From: Alphaproteobacteria bacterium
GTDB lineage: Bacteria; Pseudomonadota; Alphaproteobacteria; UBA6615
Length of the DNA stretch: 64,000 bases
Direction: 5' to 3'
Assembly: GCA_021774445.1 (NCBI GenBank)
Contig: JAJFJA010000056.1
Location: forward strand, 206,347 to 270,346
A model generated the notes under the pieces. That model was not told the origin of the DNA. It saw only the letters and a program-made list of their open reading frames with translations, and ran no database searches. Each line of letters starts with the position of its first letter. Positions within the stretch are counted from its first letter, which is position 1. The position numbers were made by a program, and so were the translations under genes. Positions 27,107 to 33,505 of the stretch are shown piece by piece.

Positions 27107-27808
27107 ATGATCCATGTTCATACATGGCCTACGCCGAACGGGCATAAGGTTCATATCATGCTCGAGGAAGCGGGATTGGATTATGAAATCCACCCGGTGA
27201 ATATCGGCGAGGGCGATCAGTTCAAGCCGGAGTTTCTGGCAATAAGTCCGAACAATAAAATGCCGGCAATCGTCGATGACGACGGCCCCGACGGGCAGCC
27301 GATCAGCGTTTTTGAATCCGGCGCGATCCTGATCTACCTGGCGGAAAAGACCGGCCAGTTCATGCCCGGTGAGGACGACCCACGGGGCCGCATGCGGGTG
27401 CTGGAGTGGCTGATGTTCCAGATGGGCGGGGTCGGACCGATGCTGGGACAAAACCATCATTTCCGGGCCTACGCGCCGGAAAAGATACCCTATGCGATCG
27501 ACCGATACACCAACGAGGCGCGGCGGTTGTATGGGGTTCTCGACCGCCGTTTGGGCGAGGTGCCGTATCTTGCCGGAGCGGCGTACAGTATCGCCGACAT
27601 GGCGACGTTCCCCTGGCTGCGGGGCTATGGCCGTCAGGGTGTGGCGATGGAAGAGTTGCCGAACGTCAAGCGCTGGTTCGATGAGATTGGGGAACGGCCG
27701 GCGGTTCAGCGTGGCCTCGAGGTATTGGCCGATCAGCGGCGCGAAGGTCCGATGAGCGATAAGGCCCGGGAGATGATGTTCGGCGCGACTCAGTATCAGA
27801 GCCGGTGA
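27107..27808 (+). CDS. Glutathione S-transferase-like protein (Nu class, YfcG/YghU type)
   Basis: This 233-residue cytoplasmic protein has a thioredoxin-fold N-terminus (IHVHTWPTPNGHKVHIMLEEAGLDYE), with the Thr-Pro-Asn-Gly stretch typical of Nu-class GSTs that act as disulfide-bond oxidoreductases. SPNNKMPAIVDDD and FESGAILIYLAEKTGQF form the glutathione site. A helical C-terminal domain with ADMATFPWLRGY follows. The ribosome site is GAGGAAC. It follows gatB after 72 bases and may have its own promoter. Confidence 0.9.
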   Translation: MIHVHTWPTPNGHKVHIMLEEAGLDYEIHPVNIGEGDQFKPEFLAISPNNKMPAIVDDDGPDGQPISVFESGAILIYLAEKTGQFMPGEDDPRGRMRVLEWLMFQMGGVGPMLGQNHHFRAYAPEKIPYAIDRYTNEARRLYGVLDRRLGEVPYLAGAAYSIADMATFPWLRGYGRQGVAMEELPNVKRWFDEIGERPAVQRGLEVLADQRREGPMSDKAREMMFGATQYQSR

Positions 27809-27853
27809 CGGCGATCACTGGTATTGCGGCGCTGCGGCGCCTAGCATGCCACG

Positions 27854-28546
27854 ATGCCCTTGCTGCCGTTACACGACGCCAATCCGCGCCGGCATATTGA
27901 TTTCCAGTATGTCACCGTGGCCATTATCGGGCTGTGCTCGGCGGTGTTCGTTTGGCAGAGATCGCTGACGCCTGACGAACTTTTTGCGCTGGCGATCGGT
28001 TTTGGCGTGGTGCCGGCGCGGCTATTCGATGGCGCGGAGTTGCCGAGGGACCTAGCGCAGGTGCAGCCGGTGGTGTCGCTGGTCACCTACCAGTTCCTGC
28101 ATGGCGATTGGCCGCACCTGCTGTTCAACATGCTGTTCCTGTGGGTGTTCGGCGACAATATCGAGGACGCGCTGGGGCATAAGCGCTTTCTGCCCTTTTT
28201 CATCGGCTGCGGCATCGCGGGTGCCGGGCTTCATGCGGCGGTCAATATGGGCTCGGTGACGCCGACGATCGGCGCCAGCGGCGCGATCTCCGGTCTGCTC
28301 GGCGCCTATGTGGTGTTGCACCCGCGGGCGCGCATCCTGGTGCTCGCCTTCACCATCATCCCGCTGCGGTTGCCGGCGTTGTTGGTGATCGGAACCTGGT
28401 TCGCCCAGGACGTGATCTGGGCGACGATGGGAGGTGGTGGCGGCGTCGCCTTCTGGGCCCATATCGGCGGCGCCATTGCTGGGGCGTTGTTGATCCGCTT
28501 CGTCATGCCCTATCGCAAGGAGCGGCGGGCGTCGCCGTGGACGTGA
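27854..28546 (+). CDS. Rhomboid-family intramembrane serine protease
   Basis: This 230-residue protein has six membrane segments. The catalytic serine is in TIGASGAISGLLGAY, and the paired histidine in AFWAHIGGAIAGALL. HGDWPHLLFNMLFLWVFGDNIED gives the loop with the conserved His and Asn that form the oxyanion environment. All required residues are present, so it should be active. Substrates are unknown. It lies 45 bases after the GST gene. Confidence 0.93.
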   Translation: MPLLPLHDANPRRHIDFQYVTVAIIGLCSAVFVWQRSLTPDELFALAIGFGVVPARLFDGAELPRDLAQVQPVVSLVTYQFLHGDWPHLLFNMLFLWVFGDNIEDALGHKRFLPFFIGCGIAGAGLHAAVNMGSVTPTIGASGAISGLLGAYVVLHPRARILVLAFTIIPLRLPALLVIGTWFAQDVIWATMGGGGGVAFWAHIGGAIAGALLIRFVMPYRKERRASPWT

Positions 28547-28556
28547 CCCGGGTTCG

Positions 28557-28850
28557 CTAACCTTCAGCCCCCTCAACGATAAGCACATCGCCGGTGCAGG
28601 TTTTCCGGCGTAGCGGGATCAGTTCGGCGTATTCCGGGCTGTCATAGAACCGGTGGGCGGCGGCCACGTCGGGGAATTCGATAACGACGATCCGGTTCGG
28701 CTGGCGATCGCCTTCAAGGACATCCATGGCGCCGCCGCGGATAAGGTAGCGGCCGCCATACTGAGCAATGACATCCGGCACGCGCCGGCGATATTCGGCG
28801 ACGCCTGCGGCATCATGCACGGTCAAATCGGCGATGAGATAAGCAGCCAT
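28557..28850 (-). CDS. DUF1330 family protein
   Basis: This 97-residue dimeric ferredoxin-like-fold protein has the family pattern: AYLIADLTVHDAAGVAEYRR at the start, then YGGRYLIRGG, and RIVVIEFPDVAAAHRFYDSPEY near the end. The function of the family is unknown, although related folds are monooxygenases or stress proteins. The ATG at 28850 was chosen over an upstream frame that lacks family similarity. It is divergent from the PLP-enzyme gene, 66 bases away. Confidence 0.9.
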   Translation of the reverse strand: MAAYLIADLTVHDAAGVAEYRRRVPDVIAQYGGRYLIRGGAMDVLEGDRQPNRIVVIEFPDVAAAHRFYDSPEYAELIPLRRKTCTGDVLIVEGAEG

Positions 28851-28916
28851 CTTCGTTGCTCCGTTGCAGATCAAGGATTTGACCGCGATGGTTGGAGGGG
28901 CTAAACCCTCGCGGCC

Positions 28917-30059
28917 ATGGTTGAACGACCCAAGACAAGCGCATGGACGCGGGCGGCGCAAGCCCTTGGCTGGCTCGATCCAGCCACAAACGGGGTGGCG
29001 CCGGCGATCTACCCGTCAACGAACTATTCGCGGACTGCCGCTTATGAGAAGCATGAGGGCCGCGGCTATACGCGTGACGACAACCCGACCTATGACCAGG
29101 CCGAGGCGCTGATCAGCGACCTCGAGGGCGGGTCTGAGGCGTTGCTGTTCGCCTCGGGCATGGCGGCGGCGACGGTACCTTTTCAGGCCTTGGCGCCGGG
29201 CGACCATGTGGTGGTCTCGGAGATTCTCTATTTCGGCTTGCGAAAGTGGCTGACGACGGTTGCGGAGCCGTGGGGGCTGGTTGTCGATTTCGTGCCCTCC
29301 TGGGATCACGAGGCCGTTGCACGGGCGATGCGACCGGGGCAAACCAAGCTGGTGTGGGTGGAAACGCCGTGCAACCCGACTTGGGATGTCACCGACATCC
29401 GGGCCATTGCCGATATTGCGCATAGCGCCGGGGCGCTGCTGGCGGTGGATAGCACTGCGGCGACGCCGGTGCTGACGCGGCCGTTGGCGTTGGGTGCGGA
29501 TCTGGTGATGCACTCGGCTTCGAAATACCTGAATGGCCATGGCGATGTGCTGGCCGGTGTGCTGGTAACGGCACAGGACCATGCCTTGTGGCAGCGTATC
29601 CGTTATTTGCGGTTCGAGGGTGGGGCGGTCTTGGGGCCGTTTGAGGCCTGGTTGTTGCTGCGCGGGATGCGGACGCTATTCCTGCGGGTGACCCGGTCCT
29701 GTGAGAGCGCAATGTTGATCGCGCGGCATTTCGAGGCGCATCCAAAGATCGTCGCGGTATGCTATCCCGGCCTGGCAAGCCATCGCGGGCACGACGTGGC
29801 GTGCAAGCAAATGGCGGGCGGCTTCGGCGGGATGCTCTCGCTGCGCGTGCGTGGCGGGCGGGAGGCTGCGCTCGAGGTGGTCAAGGCGCTTCAGATCATC
29901 GTCCGGGCGACATCGCTCGGGGGCGTGGAAAGCCTGATCGAGCACCGTGCCAGCGTCGAGGGGCTAGACAGTCCGATACCGGATGATTTGTTGCGGCTGT
30001 CCGTCGGGATCGAAGACCCGGCGGATCTCATTGCCGATCTGGAACAGGCGCTGGCCTAG
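28917..30059 (+). CDS. Cys/Met-metabolism PLP-dependent enzyme (cystathionine beta-lyase-like)
   Basis: This 380-residue fold-type I PLP enzyme has the family landmarks: YTRDDNPTYDQAEALISDLEGG, LFASGMAAATVPF, VWVETPCNPTWDVTDI, and the PLP-binding Lys in VMHSASKYLNGHGDV. SLGGVESLIEHRAS near the end is also typical. The likely reaction is beta- or gamma-elimination in cystathionine/methionine metabolism, and the sequence style is nearest to cystathionine beta-lyase. It lacks the extra length of O-acetylhomoserine sulfhydrylases. No methionine riboswitch was seen in the short upstream gap. Confidence 0.88.
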   Translation: MVERPKTSAWTRAAQALGWLDPATNGVAPAIYPSTNYSRTAAYEKHEGRGYTRDDNPTYDQAEALISDLEGGSEALLFASGMAAATVPFQALAPGDHVVVSEILYFGLRKWLTTVAEPWGLVVDFVPSWDHEAVARAMRPGQTKLVWVETPCNPTWDVTDIRAIADIAHSAGALLAVDSTAATPVLTRPLALGADLVMHSASKYLNGHGDVLAGVLVTAQDHALWQRIRYLRFEGGAVLGPFEAWLLLRGMRTLFLRVTRSCESAMLIARHFEAHPKIVAVCYPGLASHRGHDVACKQMAGGFGGMLSLRVRGGREAALEVVKALQIIVRATSLGGVESLIEHRASVEGLDSPIPDDLLRLSVGIEDPADLIADLEQALA

Positions 30060-30132
30060 AGCGTTCCCCGACCCTAAGCCTGGATCGCGCGCCAAGCTGC
30101 GCTTGCGATAGCGACCTTAATCCTGCCCAAGC

Positions 30133-30243
30133 CGTCTTTGCGAGGAGGCCGACAGGCCGACGCGGCAATCCAGGGGTCACTGGCCCTCAGAACCGCGCCG
30201 CAGGTGGATCGCCGCGGCCGCGTTGCGGCCTCGCGATGACGGA
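30133..30243. repeat. Palindromic intergenic repeat, copy 2
   Basis: The left arm starts CGTCTTTGCGAGGAGGCC and passes through GCGGCAATCCAGGGG. The right arm passes through GGTGGATCGCCGCGG and ends GGCCTCGCGATGACGGAG. The arms are imperfect reverse complements, and the element has the same plan as the copy at 394-486. It occupies the gap between the PLP-enzyme gene and the small conserved gene on the other strand. Confidence 0.7.
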
Positions 30244-30268
30244 GGTTGAGTGAGACTATGCGTAGATG

Positions 30269-30487
30269 TTAAGCGGCGACCCGGGGTTTGGGGCCGCGGC
30301 GGCGTTTGGTGGCCTCGGCGAGATGTGCCATGCCGGTGCCATCGTCAGACAAGCTGGCAAGTTCACGTCGGCATTGTTCAAGCGCGGCGAGTTCCCGAGC
30401 ATCTTCCCGATCATACACCTGCATACAGCTCAACTTGATTTCGATGAGGTCGGTGAGGGTCTCGATCGCACGCTTTGACAGGGCCAT
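30269..30487 (-). CDS. Small conserved alphaproteobacterial protein of unknown function
   Basis: This 72-residue soluble protein is mostly helical (ALSKRAIETLTDLIEIKLSC, then DREDARELAALEQCRREL), with a basic C-terminal tail (TKRRRGPKPRVAA). The N-terminal pattern of a hydrophobic helix ending in IEIKLSCM followed by a charged helix is one I associate with a small protein widespread in alphaproteobacteria. No function is known to me. The start has an AGGAGA ribosome site and TTAA-rich, CtrA-like sequence upstream. Confidence 0.75.
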   Translation of the reverse strand: MALSKRAIETLTDLIEIKLSCMQVYDREDARELAALEQCRRELASLSDDGTGMAHLAEATKRRRGPKPRVAA

Positions 30488-30533
30488 TCTCGTCTCCTGG
30501 TGTTTTAGTTAACGGACCCTAGTCGCCAGTTTC

Positions 30534-30548
30534 CTAAGACATGGTTAA
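30534..30548. promoter_or_regulatory. CtrA-like box upstream of the small conserved gene
   Basis: CTAA-N7-TTAA (CTAA at 30534, TTAA at 30545) reads TTAACCATGTCTTAG on the gene's strand, including the extended half-site TTAACCAT. Two more TTAA words lie nearby (about 30509 and 30577). It sits about 50 bases before the start. One base departs from the full consensus. Confidence 0.4.
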
Positions 30549-30604
30549 CAAATGCCGCTGTTTCCTCCGATCTGGTTAATCATTGTGGCAGTTGTGCCGC
30601 AAAG

Positions 30605-31186
30605 CTAGCGCAAGCCATCTTCGCCCTTGACGTCAGCCGCCGCCAGGCCGCCCATGCGGGCGTGGACCCGGGGGCCGCATGACATCACTAAGGCGAACAG
30701 GATCTCATCGGCGCGCGGTGCGTCGGGCAAGCCGACTTCCATGGCATCGAAATGGCTGCGCACATAGGCAGCGTTGATATGGCCGATGGGAATGTCGATG
30801 CGGGTGCCGAGTCCGCCGACCTTTTTCGACGACGGCACGATGGCCATGGCGTCGCCTAGTCGCTCGCGCATGGCGTAACCGCCAGGAACATGCCAGAGGG
30901 CGCCATGCTCAAGTTCGCCGGCGGCACCGACCACCGCGCCCTTGCCATAGCCGTCGATCGCCTGCGCGTCGCCAAGGGCTTCGATCAAGTGCCCAGACAT
31001 CATCATGCCGAGAGGCTTCAGATCGTCCATGGCGCCTCGCAGGTCGGTGACATAACTGCCGGCGAAGGGATTTTTGACGACGGCCAATATGGCGGCGCGA
31101 CGGCGGGGTGCGGTTGCCCGCGGGCCGCCTTCATGGTGGATCTCCTCGACCATAAGGCAGGTTCGACGGATGGGAAAATCAGGCAT
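30605..31186 (-). CDS. 'Amino acid synthesis' family protein (PF06684 type)
   Basis: This 193-residue protein matches the uncharacterised amino-acid-synthesis family by its strings VVKNPFAGSYVTDL, HLIEALG, YGKGAVVGAAGELEHGALWHVPGGYAMR, SSKKVGGLGTRIDIPIGHINAAYVRSHFDAMEV and MSCGPRVHAR. The name is historical; no reaction is established as far as I know. It is the last gene of the five-gene minus-strand operon, and its start overlaps the end of the UPF0280 gene by 8 bases. Its position beside a 6-hydroxynicotinate-reductase-like gene suggests an enzymatic step in the same heterocycle pathway. Confidence 0.85.
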   Translation of the reverse strand: MPDFPIRRTCLMVEEIHHEGGPRATAPRRRAAILAVVKNPFAGSYVTDLRGAMDDLKPLGMMMSGHLIEALGDAQAIDGYGKGAVVGAAGELEHGALWHVPGGYAMRERLGDAMAIVPSSKKVGGLGTRIDIPIGHINAAYVRSHFDAMEVGLPDAPRADEILFALVMSCGPRVHARMGGLAAADVKGEDGLR

Positions 31187-32039
31187 CGCATAATTCCTTC
31201 GCGGCGGTGTTCTTGAAGTTGAAAGTCCGGCTTTCGTCAGCCAAGAAAAGCACTGCGCCTTCGATCAGGCCGCGATCTGCCATGGCTTGGGCAACCGTGG
31301 CGCCAGAGCGCAAGGCGTCGTGGATTTCGGATCGGGACAAGTCGCCGACTGCGGCGGTGACAAGCCTGTCGCCGAGATCGGTGTCCGGGTCGAGGGAATT
31401 TGCCGGCACCCGTCGGATTGCGGCGTGTCGTGGCAGGTCAACAGCGTTGGCGATCAGGGTCGCGGCGACGTCCGCTGCCGCCGCCGATGTTGCCACGACC
31501 GTGACGGCATCGGCGATGCCGAGGGATCGGCTACGGCCGCGCCAGCCAGACGTAGCGATGCCGCGGGCGCGACCCTCGGATCCGATCGTCGCGCGATCGG
31601 CGAGGCCGGCGCCGTTCGCGATGGCCACCTGTATGTGCTCGCCAGGGGCAAGATGGAACGCGGCGTCACCACCGTTGTTGACGTAGGCGCGGCGCAGAGC
31701 CGTGTCCTGACACATCGCGCGACGGATCTCGTCCGCGACGGCGCCGGCAACAGCCGCCATCGGTGTCACGAACACCGGAAGATGTGCTTGGGCGGCGGTG
31801 TTCATCCGACGGGCCACGGTGCCGGCGAAACTGTGTCCTCGTAAGGTGCAGGGCCGTCTTAGGTGTGGCAGTTCGTCGACGAGTTCCTGCAGAATGGTGT
31901 TGAAGCGCGCCCGTGCCTGCGCGTAGGCCCGACGCTTTTCAGCCGCGGGGCCGAATGCCTCAATAATCAGATCGATGGGGCCATGGTTCAGATGTAGGCG
32001 CTTACCATCGTGAAGCATGGCAGCCTGGGGGCCGCTCAT
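31179..32039 (-). CDS. UPF0280 family protein (ApbE-like superfamily)
   Basis: This 286-residue soluble protein is of the UPF0280 family: FNTILQELVDELPHLR, PMAAVAGAVADEI, AYVNNGGDAAFHLAPGE, IATSGWRGRSRSLGIADAVTVVA and ADVAATLIANAV. The family is grouped with the ApbE flavin transferases, and the NNGGD segment corresponds to the ApbE NxGG(D/E) motif, so a flavin- or nucleotide-related role is possible. The ATG at 32039 overlaps the stop of the reductase-like gene (ATGA). A much longer upstream frame covers that gene in another frame and is not used. Confidence 0.85.
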   Translation of the reverse strand: MSGPQAAMLHDGKRLHLNHGPIDLIIEAFGPAAEKRRAYAQARARFNTILQELVDELPHLRRPCTLRGHSFAGTVARRMNTAAQAHLPVFVTPMAAVAGAVADEIRRAMCQDTALRRAYVNNGGDAAFHLAPGEHIQVAIANGAGLADRATIGSEGRARGIATSGWRGRSRSLGIADAVTVVATSAAAADVAATLIANAVDLPRHAAIRRVPANSLDPDTDLGDRLVTAAVGDLSRSEIHDALRSGATVAQAMADRGLIEGAVLFLADESRTFNFKNTAAKELCDA

Positions 32040-33505
32040 GATTTCTCCGGCGTCGGGCGTTGGTCGGCGTGGCTCGGCACTGTCCTGTGCTCGGCGCCAT
32101 ATTCGCCGCCATGCTGAAGAATGTCGTCCAATGTGCGCACGGCGTCGACATGGCCGCCGAGCCGCTCGTAGTTCCGGCGGTGCATGGTGAATTCGATCGG
32201 CGCGACGAGGGCCGGCGTGGGGACGTAGCCGAAGGCGTTGTCGGGGAGGCGGGTCACATCGACCATGATGGTGACGCCGCCGCCGGGCCAGATATAAACC
32301 GGCGCGCCACCGCAGGTTACATGGGTCTGCTGGCTGTGGACGGAACGGGTGAGCTGGACCGGATTCTCGGTGACTCCGGCGCGCAAGGAACCGCCGGCAC
32401 CGGCCATGAACAGGACGGTGCAAAGCGCGGGTTCACAGTTTTCGTCGATCAGCCCGACCGACTTGCGAAGGGCCTCGGGCAGATCCCGTTGGATCGGCTG
32501 CAAGTCGTCGTCGAGTACGTAGTAGCCATACTGCTCGCCGGTCGTCGATACCATCAGCATGGTGAGACCGGGCTTGGCACCCTTCTTGGGATTGAAGGGG
32601 CCGAGAATGTCCAGGGGGTCGTCGATATCGGCACCGCCCCAGCCAGACCCCGGTTCGGCGACTTTGAAGTAACGCCCCGGGGTCGAGCGCCGTCCCTTGA
32701 TCTTGATACCCGTGTCGGCCCAGCCGAGCACCTTACCGGCCTGATGTTCCGAAACGACGCCGGTGATGTGGTCGTCGACGACGACGACCTCGTCGACCAA
32801 GCCTCGCCACTGGGTGGCGAACATGCCGATGGTGGCGGAGCCGCAACCGACACGCATGCGGGCCTCCCGCTTGCCGTCGACGATGGGTGGCCGGCCGGCC
32901 TGAACGATAACCGTACAGCCACCGTCGATGGTCATCTCGACAGGTTGGCGGTTGCAGAGCTCGAGCATGGCTTGGCAGGTGACTCGGCCTTCGGATTTGG
33001 AGCCGCCGGTGAGATGGCGCACGCCGCCCAAGGACAGCATCTGTGAGCCATATTCGGCGGTCGTCACATGGCCGAAGGGCTCCCCTTTCACGCGCACCGT
33101 CGCGGTTTCCGGGCCAAGGTGGCGGTCGGTGTCGATCTTCACCTTCACGCCGCAATAGCTGAAGATGCCCTCGGTGACGATGGTGACCAGGTCGGCACCT
33201 GCGACCTCCCGACTGACGATAAAGGGCGCCGGTTTGTAGTCGGGATAGGTAGTGCCGGCGCCGATGGCGGTAACGAACCGATCGGCGTGAACGATTTCAC
33301 CGTCCCATTCGGCGTCGCGATTCAAGAACGGCACGACTTCACCGCCGGTCTCGACGCGGTGTTCCAGAATCGTCAGGGGATCGCAGCGCATGATGCGGCC
33401 CGCGACATTGCCGTAACGGTCGCAAGCGCCGGTCTGGCCGTCGGCGATGTAACACATCACCGGGCAGGCGTCGCAGCGGATCTTGTCAGTCGTGGCCGCG
33501 GTCAT
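32036..33505 (-). CDS. 6-hydroxynicotinate reductase-like iron-sulfur protein
   Basis: This 489-residue protein resembles 6-hydroxynicotinate reductase, which in anaerobic nicotinate degradation reduces the ring of 6-hydroxynicotinate to the tetrahydro-6-oxo lactam. The N-terminal cysteine cluster CDACPVMCYIADGQTGACDRY can bind an iron-sulfur centre. Later conserved strings include IVTEGIFSYCGVKVKIDTD, GGCTVIVQAGRPP, MRVGCGSATIGMFA, TCGGAPVYIWPGGG and EFTMHRRNYERLGGH. It overlaps the molybdopterin subunit upstream and UPF0280 downstream by 4 bases each, so all three are coupled. Activity on nicotinate itself is not shown by sequence. Confidence 0.82.
   Translation of the reverse strand: MTAATTDKIRCDACPVMCYIADGQTGACDRYGNVAGRIMRCDPLTILEHRVETGGEVVPFLNRDAEWDGEIVHADRFVTAIGAGTTYPDYKPAPFIVSREVAGADLVTIVTEGIFSYCGVKVKIDTDRHLGPETATVRVKGEPFGHVTTAEYGSQMLSLGGVRHLTGGSKSEGRVTCQAMLELCNRQPVEMTIDGGCTVIVQAGRPPIVDGKREARMRVGCGSATIGMFATQWRGLVDEVVVVDDHITGVVSEHQAGKVLGWADTGIKIKGRRSTPGRYFKVAEPGSGWGGADIDDPLDILGPFNPKKGAKPGLTMLMVSTTGEQYGYYVLDDDLQPIQRDLPEALRKSVGLIDENCEPALCTVLFMAGAGGSLRAGVTENPVQLTRSVHSQQTHVTCGGAPVYIWPGGGVTIMVDVTRLPDNAFGYVPTPALVAPIEFTMHRRNYERLGGHVDAVRTLDDILQHGGEYGAEHRTVPSHADQRPTPEKS

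Noticed and set aside
28851..28916. Possible methionine or SAM riboswitch before the PLP enzyme
   Set aside because: The gap to the divergent gene is only 66 bases and shows no conserved riboswitch core.
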